A stretch of 64,000 nucleotides of DNA from contig NZ_JAJTNP010000008.1 in the NCBI RefSeq assembly GCF_021311115.1, positions 62,001-126,000 on the forward strand. The letters run 5' to 3'. Source of the DNA: Chryseobacterium gwangjuense. Its GTDB lineage: Bacteria > Bacteroidota > Bacteroidia > Flavobacteriales > Weeksellaceae. This document shows, piece after piece, positions 53,728 through 62,421 of this stretch. The position numbers were made by a program, and so were the translations under genes. Position 1 is the stretch's first letter. The number at the start of each line of letters is the position of its first letter. Under the pieces are notes generated by a model that worked only from the letters and a program-made list of their open reading frames with translations, had not been told where the DNA came from and did no database searches.

Positions 53728-56700
53728 ATGAAAAAAATTCTATCTTTTTTATTTATATTTTTCATTTTCATGTCTACTTTTGCACAGCTAGACAGAGAAC
53801 ATTGGTTTGCTCCTATGATGGATAGAACGGGGAATCCAAACCCATATCAAAAGCTCTATTTATCTACCAATCGTACTACACCTTTTCCTGTAAGCATTTA
53901 CAACAACAATATTTTAATTGGTACTGTAACGATCAGTAAAAATAATCCTCAGAAATTTGATGTTTTAAGAGATTATATCATCACTGTTTCACAAGCAGAC
54001 CTGTTTACGACAACCACCAAAGGACTTTATCTAAAAGCAGATTTCCCTTTTTACGCCAATCTTAGATTTTCTGTTTTCAATCACGCAGAGATCATCACAT
54101 CAAAAGGAATACCTTCAACCGGAAAAACTTTTTATGCCGCAAGTGCCCCCATTACGGTAAGCAATAATATTCTGAACTTCATGACGAGTATTTTAGCAAC
54201 TGAAGACAATACAACAGTTACCGTTTCAGGATACAAATCTACCGTCCAGTTTTCAAACGGTACAACCGGAGTTACCAATCCTACGATGACGTTCACTTTA
54301 AACAAAGGAAAATCTTATATTATTGATGGGATAGGAGATATTACAGGTAATTTTGATGGTTTTATAGGAGCGAAGATTGTTGCCAACAAACCTATCAATG
54401 TGACCAATGGTAATTTCAATGGACAGTATGCGGGAAACAACCCTACCAGTTCGGATATATTGATGGATCAGGCGGTGCCTGTTGACAGATTGGGAACCGA
54501 ATTTGCCTTGGTAAAAGGAAACGGAAGTATTGGAACCAATATGGAAGGAGCTTTGGTAATAGCCACCGAAGACAATACTCAGGTTTTTGTAAATAATGAG
54601 ATCCCTCCTATCGCTACTTTGAATACAGGCCAATATTATGTTATCCCTGATACAAAATATATTTTACAAGGAAATGGCCATTACAATTTATACATAAAGA
54701 CCTCAAAAAACGCATATATTTATCAGTTGCTTGCCGGAAATTCTGCTTCAGGAAGTGAGGTGGCAACCGGTGGTTTTAATTTTATTCCGGCTTTAAATTG
54801 TTACTTACCCAAACAAATCAATGAGCTTGGTTTTATTGATGAAAACTTTGTTCACTCCAACAACAATCCCAACGGAATTTTAAATATTCCTACTAAATTA
54901 AATCTTATTACTCAGAAAGGAGCTGTTGTAACAGTTAATGGAAGTACTCCTCTTGCCAGTACGGGACCTTTTGATATGACGGGAACTAACAATTGGGTAA
55001 CCTACGGAATTCCAAATACAGCAGGAACGATTACTGTTATCTCAAACAAAGCGATTACTGCAGGAATCAATGCAGGAAGTGACGCAGTAGGATATGGAGG
55101 ATTTTTCGCAGGATTTCCTACGCAACCTTTTATTTTACAGTCAGGAGCAGGATGTGCTCCGGGCGTTGTTCTTACTGTTGACCCATTAATATATGACAGC
55201 TATCAATGGTATAGAAACGGATCTATCATTCCGGGAGCTACAAACACCACGTATAGCCCCACTCAAGCAGGTTTTTATTCCTGTTCGGTAACGATGGGAA
55301 GCTGTGCCCCTCTCGTTTCTAGTGAAGTTAAAATTTTAAATTGCACCAAGCAAAGTACTTCGACTTATAATGTTTGTAATACTCAAACAATCACTCCTAC
55401 ATTTACTACCTCTACCCAAACTCCGGTTCCATCTACCGTATCAATAGTAACTCAACCTACCCTGGGTACTGCAAGTATTAATGCTACAACTGGAGTAATT
55501 ACCTACACTCCAACCAATCCGGGAACAACAACCGGCACAGATACTTTCACCTATACCTTCTGCGGAAATGACCTTGTTTTTCCGGATTGTGAGACGGTAG
55601 TGGTTACCATTAATCTATCTGCTCTTACAACAAACAATGCAATAATTTATGCATGTAACATCAACAATCAGGGAACATTCAATCTTACTTCTGCCAATGT
55701 AAGTAGCAACTCTCCTATTACGATCACTTACTATCCGACGTTAGCAGATGCACAGACAGAAAACCCGGGCGCTCTTATTACTTCTACTACAGCGTATACA
55801 GCAACCAACGGAACCATTGTATATGCCGTTGTAAAAAATAATAACGGTTGTAAAAGTATTGCTCAAATTACCTTAAATCTTTACAATCTGGCTATAATTG
55901 TTCCTAATTATTCCGGAGTTTTTTGTGATGATAATTTTGACGGGACTGTTACCGTAAACCTTCTAAATATCACCCCAATTGTTCTTAATAATCCTACCTA
56001 TTTTACCAATGTAAGATATTATGCAAATCTTACGGATGCTAATGCAGGAAATGCCAATACACTTCCTAATAGCTGGAGTTATACAGCAGCTACTACAATT
56101 TATATCCGAGTAGATTCTCCTGATGGATGTGCTGCTGTTGTACAGCCACTGAATTTCTCTATCGGGCAGCAAATTCCATTATTAACAGACCGTGTTACCA
56201 CAAGTATCTGTGATGAAGACTTAGATGGCAGTAAACAGATTAACTTATTACCATTTATACCTCAGTTCACAACAGATCCAAGTGTTACGTATACTTTCCA
56301 TAGTAATTTATTGGACGCACAAAACGGAACAACTCCGATCAATAATGTTATAAGTCTTTCAGGGACTCAGACTATTTATATAAGATTTGAGAAAAATGGG
56401 GTTTGTCCTGCTATCGGAAAAATAACTATTACAATCAAGACTCCTAAAAAATCTGATATTCTATTAGATCAAATCATCTGCGCAAAAACAACTACTACTC
56501 TGGATGCAGGCTCTGGTTTTGAGTCTTATGTTTGGAGCACAGGTGCTACAACACCTTCTATTACGAATGTACCTGTCGGAAATTATTGGGTAGATCTTAC
56601 TTATAACGGTTGTGTGTACAGACAATTTGTAAATGTAATAGAAGCTCAACTTCCGTCCATCATTTCTATTGATATCAACGGAACTACTGTTACAGTAAAC

Positions 56701-57132
56701 GTAGCCGGAGGTTTTCCACCTTATCAATACTCTTTGGATGGAATCAACTGGCAAAGTTCAAATGTTTTCTATAACGTGGCAAGAGGTTCTCACGTTGTAT
56801 ATGTAAGAGATACAAAAAGCTGTGAAATAATAGAAAAACCTTTTGTCGTTGTAAAACTGATTAATACCATTACTCCAAGCGGAGATGGACACAATGATTT
56901 GATCAACTACTCTGGTCTTTCCGATAAAACCAACTTTGAGTTTAGAATTTTCGACAGATATGGTGCTGAAGTTTTCAGAGGAACTCCTACCAATAATTAT
57001 ACCTGGGACGGAACCATGGGCGGAAGAAATGTTCCGACAGCAACCTATTGGTATTTTATCAGTTGGATAGAATCCGGAACAATTCCTACTACCGTAAAAT
57101 ATACAAGCTGGCTTTTGGTAAAACACAGATAA
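53728..57132 (+). CDS. Array copy 5: IgGFc-binding-like secreted protein, T9SS type B
   Basis: 1134 aa. Signal peptide about 1-19 (STFAQ), DREHWFAPMM, closest to copy 1. IgGFc-binding-like region to about 465 (ATEDNTTVTVSGY, LNKGKSYIIDG, KPINVTNGNFNG, MDQAVPVDRLGTEFALVKGNG), Ig-like YDSYQWYRNG, ITYTPT module with FTYTFCGN, two Asp-rich modules (FCDDNFDGTVTVN and ICDEDLDGSKQIN), WSTGATTPS module, SprB-like GGFPPYQYSLDG module and CHU_C sorting domain (about 1045-1134, NTITPSGDGHNDLI to SWLLVKHR). The CDDN-x-DG modules are shared only with copy 1 and look able to bind calcium. No clear terminator follows, so the next gene could be read through. Confidence 0.9.
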   Translation: MKKILSFLFIFFIFMSTFAQLDREHWFAPMMDRTGNPNPYQKLYLSTNRTTPFPVSIYNNNILIGTVTISKNNPQKFDVLRDYIITVSQADLFTTTTKGLYLKADFPFYANLRFSVFNHAEIITSKGIPSTGKTFYAASAPITVSNNILNFMTSILATEDNTTVTVSGYKSTVQFSNGTTGVTNPTMTFTLNKGKSYIIDGIGDITGNFDGFIGAKIVANKPINVTNGNFNGQYAGNNPTSSDILMDQAVPVDRLGTEFALVKGNGSIGTNMEGALVIATEDNTQVFVNNEIPPIATLNTGQYYVIPDTKYILQGNGHYNLYIKTSKNAYIYQLLAGNSASGSEVATGGFNFIPALNCYLPKQINELGFIDENFVHSNNNPNGILNIPTKLNLITQKGAVVTVNGSTPLASTGPFDMTGTNNWVTYGIPNTAGTITVISNKAITAGINAGSDAVGYGGFFAGFPTQPFILQSGAGCAPGVVLTVDPLIYDSYQWYRNGSIIPGATNTTYSPTQAGFYSCSVTMGSCAPLVSSEVKILNCTKQSTSTYNVCNTQTITPTFTTSTQTPVPSTVSIVTQPTLGTASINATTGVITYTPTNPGTTTGTDTFTYTFCGNDLVFPDCETVVVTINLSALTTNNAIIYACNINNQGTFNLTSANVSSNSPITITYYPTLADAQTENPGALITSTTAYTATNGTIVYAVVKNNNGCKSIAQITLNLYNLAIIVPNYSGVFCDDNFDGTVTVNLLNITPIVLNNPTYFTNVRYYANLTDANAGNANTLPNSWSYTAATTIYIRVDSPDGCAAVVQPLNFSIGQQIPLLTDRVTTSICDEDLDGSKQINLLPFIPQFTTDPSVTYTFHSNLLDAQNGTTPINNVISLSGTQTIYIRFEKNGVCPAIGKITITIKTPKKSDILLDQIICAKTTTTLDAGSGFESYVWSTGATTPSITNVPVGNYWVDLTYNGCVYRQFVNVIEAQLPSIISIDINGTTVTVNVAGGFPPYQYSLDGINWQSSNVFYNVARGSHVVYVRDTKSCEIIEKPFVVVKLINTITPSGDGHNDLINYSGLSDKTNFEFRIFDRYGAEVFRGTPTNNYTWDGTMGGRNVPTATYWYFISWIESGTIPTTVKYTSWLLVKHR

Positions 57133-57241
57133 AAACAAAAAAAACATATTTATAACAATCATTAACAGTTTTACATTAAAGTTTAATATATTTTAACCTG
57201 TTTTTGCAAGCTATTAAGTAATAAATTGGAGTATTTCTATG

Positions 57242-57249
57242 TAATTTTG
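57242..57249 (+). promoter_or_regulatory. Candidate -7 box of the gene at 57258
   Basis: TAATTTTG matches TAnnTTTG but is only 8 nt before the ATG, implying a very short leader. Confidence 0.35.
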
Positions 57250-57257
57250 CCAATTAT

Positions 57258-58046
57258 ATGAAGAAACTAATTACTCTAATTTTATTGATTTTTCTAGCTA
57301 AAATCAATGCTCAGATTTTCTCTGGTGAAGTTTTTTTAAGAGACAATTCTATCTTGTATCTCAATCAAGTATATGTAACCAATCTTACCACGCAAAAAAC
57401 AGTACTTACCAATTATAATGGTAATTTCAATATTGAAGCAAAACTGGGAGATGTAATTCGTTTCACCTCAATTATTACCGAAAGGAAAGATTTCAAAATT
57501 TCTCAACAAATGTTGGGAGGCAAAAACTTAATTGAGCTTAAAATCGCTTATTATGATATTCAGGAAGTTCTTATCAGCAGATTCAAACCAACAGGCAATC
57601 TTAGATATGATGTAAATGCGATCAGAAAAGAAGATAAAAGCCTTGCTCTGAAAAAAGTAATTGGCTTACCCTCTCCTAAAGGCGATGGTAATCCTCCAGA
57701 ACTGCCGGTTGCCGGCTTACGAGACGGAGGTCTTACATTCAGCTTAGAAAGTATATATGATATCCTTTCGGGAGACCGCAAGAAGAAACAGCGTTATTTA
57801 GCATATGAAAGAATGAACTCTTCTATTGCTCAAATTAAAAATTATTTGGGGAAAGATTATTTTGTGAAATTTAAAGTTCCTGAAAACCTAATTGATAACT
57901 TCTTACAATTCGTTTATACTTCTGAGAATATTGAACCCTATGTTTTGGCAGGAAACTTTGAAGCGATTAAAATACCTATCGAGAAATATCTTCCTATTTA
58001 TCAAAAAAGGCTGAAAAATTCACACCTTCAAGAAATCGCAAAATAA
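57258..58046 (+). CDS. Exported CarboxypepD_reg-like protein
   Basis: 262 aa. Signal peptide about 1-18 (ends INAQ). Residues about 20-100 form a carboxypeptidase-regulatory-like beta-sandwich (GEVFLRDNSILYLNQVYVTNLTTQKTVLTNYNGNFNIEAKLGD is the classic layout), the domain found at the start of TonB-dependent receptors and in stand-alone surface proteins of Bacteroidota. The rest (about 105-262) is mixed and unrecognised, with a GLPSPKGDGNPPELPVAGLRDGG loop. Function unknown. It follows array copy 5 by 125 nt and may be co-transcribed with it. Confidence 0.75.
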   Translation: MKKLITLILLIFLAKINAQIFSGEVFLRDNSILYLNQVYVTNLTTQKTVLTNYNGNFNIEAKLGDVIRFTSIITERKDFKISQQMLGGKNLIELKIAYYDIQEVLISRFKPTGNLRYDVNAIRKEDKSLALKKVIGLPSPKGDGNPPELPVAGLRDGGLTFSLESIYDILSGDRKKKQRYLAYERMNSSIAQIKNYLGKDYFVKFKVPENLIDNFLQFVYTSENIEPYVLAGNFEAIKIPIEKYLPIYQKRLKNSHLQEIAK

Positions 58047-58159
58047 AAAGATTCCTAAAATTCTTTTTGGAGTAGGTATCTTCTTTAAAATATTTATAAT
58101 TTTATGGTCTGTTTAATTATTTACGATCGATTATCACAAGTTCAAAAGCATATATTTTA

Positions 58160-58939
58160 ATGAAGAATTTACTTTTTTTATTCAGTACAGTATTATTTAT
58201 TAACCTTTCTGCACAAGGAAAGGGTAAAGATTACAGCGATATTTTAAAAAGCAAAAACATCTATGAACTCAATGCTTTTTTACGAGATGCTCATCCTGAC
58301 GAACCTCGTCGTTCTGTAATAAAGCCAAGAGTAATGCAGCTGATGAAAGATTATATAAAAAATGCAGCTCCGGGAGATCCAAAAGTAAAAAGTATGCAGG
58401 AAAACCTTGCTCTTTTAAAAAGCAGATCTTCCACAAAAATTACTTTTGATGAGATGAATGCCAAAATCCGAGAAAAGCAGATTGCAAAATATAGAGCAGA
58501 ACTCGCTTCGGGAGTATCATCAGTAAAATATACACCAAGTACCGCTAAAAATGTTTATGTAGCCAATACAACAGCAACCTCCACTACAAAAGTTGCTATT
58601 CCAGATACAGAAGCTGATGAATTTAATATGTTGATGGGCGGTAATGCCACTGAGCATAAGAATAAAACCGTAAAAATATTAAACTCATTATTTGATAATG
58701 ATCCTAATGCCAAAGAATGTATTGTGATGATCGAAAACAATTCGGATTGTAATATTATCGTAAGAATGGAAGGCGTTGGAAATACCAAATACCGTCTTGC
58801 TGTACCGGCACATGGTGACAATTCTATTGTCATCGAAAAAGGGAACTATCTATTTACAAGTATTGTTTGCGGGGCACAATATGCCTCACAGAAAACCGTT
58901 CAAAAGCCCATTATGGTAGCGCTGAGCAACCCTAAATAA
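58160..58939 (+). CDS. Secreted DUF6759-like protein (paralogue 2)
   Basis: 259 aa. Signal peptide about 1-19 (ends LSAQ), a charged helical middle (about 25-130), a Thr/Ala-rich linker, then the shared C-terminal domain of about 90 aa: LNSLFDNDPNAKECIVM, ENNSDCNIIVRMEG, YRLAVPAHGDNSIVIEKG, TSIVCGAQY. The two conserved Cys positions (DCN and VCG) match those of the other two paralogues. The middle segment contains LKSKNIYELNAFLRDAHPDEPRRSVIKPR, not seen in the short copy. Unknown function, expected in the periplasm or outside the cell. Confidence 0.72.
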   Translation: MKNLLFLFSTVLFINLSAQGKGKDYSDILKSKNIYELNAFLRDAHPDEPRRSVIKPRVMQLMKDYIKNAAPGDPKVKSMQENLALLKSRSSTKITFDEMNAKIREKQIAKYRAELASGVSSVKYTPSTAKNVYVANTTATSTTKVAIPDTEADEFNMLMGGNATEHKNKTVKILNSLFDNDPNAKECIVMIENNSDCNIIVRMEGVGNTKYRLAVPAHGDNSIVIEKGNYLFTSIVCGAQYASQKTVQKPIMVALSNPK

Positions 58940-58994
58940 GAGTAGAAAACACTTCAAAATCATTATAAAAACAAAGAAATAGGTAATTTTTTCC

Positions 58995-59002
58995 TATTTT
59001 TG
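58995..59002 (+). promoter_or_regulatory. Candidate -7 box of trmB
   Basis: TATTTTTG matches TAnnTTTG, 16 nt before the trmB ATG. Confidence 0.45.
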
Positions 59003-59018
59003 TCCGATTTTATAGATT

Positions 59019-59696
59019 ATGGGCAAAAATAAACTGGCGAGATTCGCTGAGAACAAAATATTACCAAATGTAGTTCAGCCAACAAGAGAAGAAGCTCTGG
59101 AAGGTTTTGGACTCAAAGGAAACTGGAGAAAAGATTTCTTCAAAAATGAAAATCCGATTGTTTTAGAACTGGGTTGTGGAAAAGGAGAATATTCTGTAGG
59201 TCTCGCAAAAACTTTCCCTGAAAAGAATTTTATAGGTGTCGATATTAAAGGGGCTAGATTTTGGTTCGGAGCTAAAGAAGCAGTTGAAAACAACATGACA
59301 AATGTTGCATTCTTAAGAAGCCAGATCGAGCTTGTAGACTATTTTTTTGCCGAAAATGAAGTTGATGAAATTTGGATTACCTTTCCGGATCCTCAGATCA
59401 AATACCGTCGTACAAAACATAGATTGACCCATCCTGATTTTCTTGACCGATATAAAAAGTTTTTAAAACCAGGCGGAATCATTCACTTAAAAACAGATTC
59501 TGAGTTCTTACATGGCTATACGTTAGGGTATCTTCAAGGAGCAGGCTATGAAATTATCAGTGCACATCATGATGTTTACGGAGCTCCTGAATACGATCCT
59601 GATACTCCGCACTTAAGAGATATCAGAACTTATTATGAAGAGTTATTTTCTGCAAAAGGAAAAACAATTACATACATAAAGTTCAGAATAAACTAA
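59019..59696 (+). CDS. trmB: tRNA (guanine-N7-)-methyltransferase TrmB
   Basis: 225 aa. SAM-binding LELGCGKGEYSVGL, GVDIKGAR, and the TrmB catalytic/tRNA-binding motif FPDPQIKYRRTKHRL are all present. The enzyme methylates G46 in the variable loop of tRNA. Length is standard. It lies between two DUF6759-like genes and has its own -7 box and a strong hairpin terminator. Confidence 0.97.
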   Translation: MGKNKLARFAENKILPNVVQPTREEALEGFGLKGNWRKDFFKNENPIVLELGCGKGEYSVGLAKTFPEKNFIGVDIKGARFWFGAKEAVENNMTNVAFLRSQIELVDYFFAENEVDEIWITFPDPQIKYRRTKHRLTHPDFLDRYKKFLKPGGIIHLKTDSEFLHGYTLGYLQGAGYEIISAHHDVYGAPEYDPDTPHLRDIRTYYEELFSAKGKTITYIKFRIN

Positions 59697-59700
59697 TATA

Positions 59701-59726
59701 AAAGGTAAGATTTTCTTACCTTTTTT
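59701..59726 (+). terminator. Terminator after trmB
   Basis: AAAGGTAAGA pairs with TCTTACCTTT over a 3 nt loop, ending in six T. Confidence 0.87.
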
Positions 59727-59769
59727 CGTTTCAATACTATCTTACATTCGTCTATTAAAAATAAATTAC

Positions 59770-60216
59770 ATGAAAGAAAAAATAATTTTCGGGATAGGTC
59801 TGTCTTTTCTTTTAAGCAGTTGTAGTACAAATTATAACACAACTTCCTCATCTAGCCCTAAAAACACCCATCCTAGAGCCTCTTCTACTCCATCAGCATC
59901 TCAAACTGAACAGGAATACAATACCTTAATGAAGACCTATAAACCGGAGACAGCAGAGGTTTTAACAGATTTATTTAATGATAACTCAAACGACCCTAAA
60001 ACATCTATTACTGTTACCAATAAATCCCGGTGCAATATGGTTCTGAGCATCACCGGAAAGAACTACTCCAAAAAAATTCCGATAGCTTCAGGCAAAATAG
60101 GATATGCTATGGTTCTTAAAAATCAAAATTACAGCTTATCCGGAATGGTTTGTAATTCGGTCTATAAAAAGACTCAATACATATCTTCTTCCTATAGTAT
60201 TACCCTTTCCAATTAA
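59770..60216 (+). CDS. Short DUF6759-like lipoprotein (paralogue 3)
   Basis: 148 aa. Lipoprotein signal with lipobox LLSSC (Cys18 region: FLLSSCSTN), a Ser/Thr/Pro-rich linker (about 22-55), then the shared domain: LTDLFNDNSNDPKTSIT, TNKSRCNMVLSITGK, YSKKIPIASGKIGYAMVLK, SGMVCNSVY. It is the shortest of the three paralogues and the only one with a lipobox in place of a plain signal peptide. The two Cys of the shared domain are conserved. Unknown function. It ends convergently with rpsB at a shared hairpin. Confidence 0.7.
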   Translation: MKEKIIFGIGLSFLLSSCSTNYNTTSSSSPKNTHPRASSTPSASQTEQEYNTLMKTYKPETAEVLTDLFNDNSNDPKTSITVTNKSRCNMVLSITGKNYSKKIPIASGKIGYAMVLKNQNYSLSGMVCNSVYKKTQYISSSYSITLSN

Positions 60217-60235
60217 TACAAAACCTCATCCAATA

Positions 60236-60271
60236 AAAAATCCGCTAAGCATTCACTTAACGGATTTTTTT
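60236..60271. terminator. Bidirectional terminator between paralogue 3 and rpsB
   Basis: AATCCGCTAAG and CTTAACGGATT form an 11 bp stem with one mismatch (a wobble on the opposite strand), flanked by A-run and T-run, usable by both convergent genes. Confidence 0.8.
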
Positions 60272-60291
60272 ATTTTAAAGATAAACCTTAA

Positions 60292-61053
60292 TTATTCAGC
60301 GTCGAAATCAGCATCTTTATCAGCAGATACTACTTCTCCTTCTTCTTTAGATTTTTCTTTATCAGCTTTTCTTTGAGACTGACCTTCTTTGATAGATTCT
60401 GAAACAATGCTCAAGATCATATCGATAGATTTAGAAGCATCATCGTTTCCTGGGATAACGAAGTCTACTTTTCTTGGGTCAGAGTTTGTATCAACAATAC
60501 CGAAAACTGGAATACCTAATTTCTTAGCTTCAGTTACAGCGATGTGTTCTCTCATTATATCTACAACGAAGATTGCAGAAGGAAGACGAACCATGTCAGA
60601 GATAGAACCTAAGTTTTTCTCTAAGTTAGCTCTTTGTCTGTCTACTTGTAATCTTTCTTTTTTAGATAAAGTTTCGAACGTACCATCTTTTTTCATTTTG
60701 TCGATAGCGTTCATTTTCTTTACAGCCTTTCTGATAGTAACAAAGTTCGTTAGCATACCTCCTGGCCATCTTTCTGTAATATAAGGCATATTAAGTTCTG
60801 AAGCGTGTTTTGCAACAACTTCTTTCGCTTGCTTTTTAGTAGCTACGAAAAGAACTTTTTTACCTGCAGAAGTTAATTTTTCTAAAGCTCCACAAGCTTC
60901 ATCCAATTTAACAGCTGTTTTATGTAAGTCTACAATGTGAATACCATTTTTCTCCATAAAAATGTATGGAGCCATATTTGGATTCCACTTTCTAGTCATG
61001 TGACCGAAGTGTACACCAGCCTCTAGAAGGTCTTTTACATTTGCTTTTGCCAT
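60292..61053 (-). CDS. rpsB: 30S ribosomal protein S2
   Basis: 253 aa. Standard S2: LLEAGVHFGHMTRKWNPNM near the N-terminus, FVATKKQAKEVV, RWPGGMLTNF, and DTNSDP with IPGNDDASKSI. The acidic/Lys-rich C-terminal tail is a common extension in Bacteroidota. Third gene of rplM-rpsI-rpsB on the minus strand, separated from rpsI by 201 nt. The usual next gene, tsf, is missing here and found at 40.2 kb. Confidence 0.98.
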   Translation of the reverse strand: MAKANVKDLLEAGVHFGHMTRKWNPNMAPYIFMEKNGIHIVDLHKTAVKLDEACGALEKLTSAGKKVLFVATKKQAKEVVAKHASELNMPYITERWPGGMLTNFVTIRKAVKKMNAIDKMKKDGTFETLSKKERLQVDRQRANLEKNLGSISDMVRLPSAIFVVDIMREHIAVTEAKKLGIPVFGIVDTNSDPRKVDFVIPGNDDASKSIDMILSIVSESIKEGQSQRKADKEKSKEEGEVVSADKDADFDAE

Positions 61054-61153
61054 GTTTTCTGTTTTTGTTAGTTTACTTTCCGCTTTTTAAACAATCAACA
61101 ACTTCTTTAGATGGGAGAAGCGTTTGGATGCTAAACGTAACGGGCAATTTTTT

Positions 61154-61246
61154 GCTTTAGGCTTTAGGCACTAAGCTGTAAGCTTTCAAGCGGATTAAAA
61201 ATTTTAATAAGTTCAAATAGCTTATTGCATATTGCTTTAAGCTTAC
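61154..61246. repeat. Degenerate GCTTTAGGC / GCTTTAAGC words in the rpsI-rpsB gap
   Basis: The 201 nt gap contains the repeated words GCTTTAG-GCTTTAGGC, AAGCTGTAAGC and TTGCTTTAAGC in a small cluster. They may form a folded leader for S2 or be a degraded dispersed repeat. No Bacteroidota S2 leader structure is known to me. Confidence 0.35.
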
Positions 61247-61254
61247 CGCAATTC

Positions 61255-61641
61255 TTAACGTTTTGAGAATTGGAATCTCTTTCTTGCTTTTTTCTGACCT
61301 GGCTTCTTTCTTTCCACCATTCTTGCGTCTCTTGTAAGTAAACCAGCTGGTTTCAAAGCTAATCTGAATTCAGCATTGATTTCGCATAAAGCTCTTGAAA
61401 TACCTAATCTGATAGCTTCTGCCTGACCTGTATTACCACCACCGAAAACATTTACGGTAACGTCATACTGACCAACAGTTTCAGAAAGGATAAACGGTTG
61501 GTTTAGTTTGTAAACCATCACGTCTGTAGAGAAATAAGTTGCAGCATCTTTACCGTTTACTGTAATGTTACCAGTTCCTGGCTTTACATAAACTCTAGCT
61601 ACAGAAGTTTTTCTTCTTCCGATTTTGTGAACTATAGACAT
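61255..61641 (-). CDS. rpsI: 30S ribosomal protein S9
   Basis: 128 aa. Starts [24 protein letters not shown] and ends with the invariant [25 protein letters not shown], the tail that reaches the P-site tRNA. It lies 7 nt downstream of rplM, the universal rplM-rpsI pair. Confidence 0.98.
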   Translation of the reverse strand: MSIVHKIGRRKTSVARVYVKPGTGNITVNGKDAATYFSTDVMVYKLNQPFILSETVGQYDVTVNVFGGGNTGQAEAIRLGISRALCEINAEFRLALKPAGLLTRDARMVERKKPGQKKARKRFQFSKR

Positions 61642-61648
61642 AAATTAA

Positions 61649-62104
61649 TTATTTAAATTCGTTAACATTAATTGTTTTAGGCTGTTGAGCTTCATGTTTG
61701 TGCTCAGTTCCTTCATATAAATAAAGGTTCTTTAATAAAGCAGATCCTAATCTGTTTTTAGGCAACATACCTTTTACAGACTTTTCTAATACTTTTAAAG
61801 AATCTTTCTTTTGAAGTTCAGCCGCAGTCATAGACTTCTGTCCTCCAGGGTAACCTGTATGCCAGATATAAGTCTTATCGTTCCACTTGTTTCCAGAAAG
61901 AGTAACTTTCCCAGCGTTCAAAACGATTACGTTATCACCACAATCTACGTGAGGTGTGTAGTTCGTTTTGTGCTTACCTCTCAAAATCTTTGCAACCGTA
62001 GAAGCTAGTCTTCCCAACGGTTGTCCTTCAGCGTCTACCACAACCCATTCTTTATTAGCAGTAGCTTTGTTCGCTGAAACAGTTTTGTAACTTAATGTAT
62101 TCAC
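61649..62104 (-). CDS. rplM: 50S ribosomal protein L13
   Basis: 151 aa. L13 motifs: WVVDAEGQPLGRLAS, LRGKHKTNYTPHVDCGDNVIV, HTGYPGGQK and GMLPKNRLG. First gene of the rplM-rpsI-rpsB unit, with a well-formed promoter upstream. Confidence 0.98.
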   Translation of the reverse strand: MNTLSYKTVSANKATANKEWVVVDAEGQPLGRLASTVAKILRGKHKTNYTPHVDCGDNVIVLNAGKVTLSGNKWNDKTYIWHTGYPGGQKSMTAAELQKKDSLKVLEKSVKGMLPKNRLGSALLKNLYLYEGTEHKHEAQQPKTINVNEFK

Positions 62105-62150
62105 ACGTTTTAGTTAAAGATTAAACATAATTTTCCCCTAAAAGGGTGTG

Positions 62151-62179
62151 CAAAGGTACAAATTATTTTCGGAATGCAA
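62151..62179 (-). promoter_or_regulatory. rplM operon promoter
   Basis: On the minus strand: TTTG with its TTG at 62177-62179, 18 nt, TACCTTTG at 62151-62158, 46 nt before the rplM start. Confidence 0.72.
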
Positions 62180-62413
62180 AAACATATTTTATTTAATCTA
62201 TTGATTACGGGTTTAGCTTGGGCGATGTGATAGACTTGTTCGATAAAATTCACAATCCCAAACAAATACAATTTTTCTATAAAAACTTTTCAATAAAACT
62301 CAAAAAAGAAAAACAATTTAAAAATTCAACACTTTTTTCATCCTATTTATTAATTTTATTTAAACATGTATTCAAAATAGTATCGATATAATTATTTTAT
62401 CTCTATAATTAAT

Positions 62414-62421
62414 TATATTTG
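62414..62421 (+). promoter_or_regulatory. Candidate -7 box of the DUF3667 gene
   Basis: TATATTTG matches TAnnTTTG, 19 nt before the ATG. Confidence 0.45.

Larger units (their letters stand above)
41186..57132 (+). repeat. Tandem array of five paralogous T9SS type B giant genes
   Basis: Five genes in a row on one strand (41186, 44780, 47766, 50772, 53728), about 15.9 kb in total, encode proteins with the same signal peptide style, the same D-x-x-HW-hydrophobic-AP opening, the same IgGFc-binding-like N-terminus and the same CHU_C tail. Copies 1 and 5 are about 1120-1134 aa and carry CDDN-x-DG modules; copies 2-4 are 946-955 aa without them. The first four copies each have a hairpin terminator behind them; none is evident behind copy 5. 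Independent promoter elements suggest independent transcription. Confidence 0.9.

Noticed and set aside
60389..60784. Open frame of 131 codons on the plus strand inside rpsB
   Set aside because: Exact antisense of rpsB with no promoter or domain; a shadow frame.
62160..62410. Possible small RNA in the rplM-DUF3667 gap
   Set aside because: No terminator hairpin, no conserved-looking structure and no internal promoter beyond those of the flanking genes.
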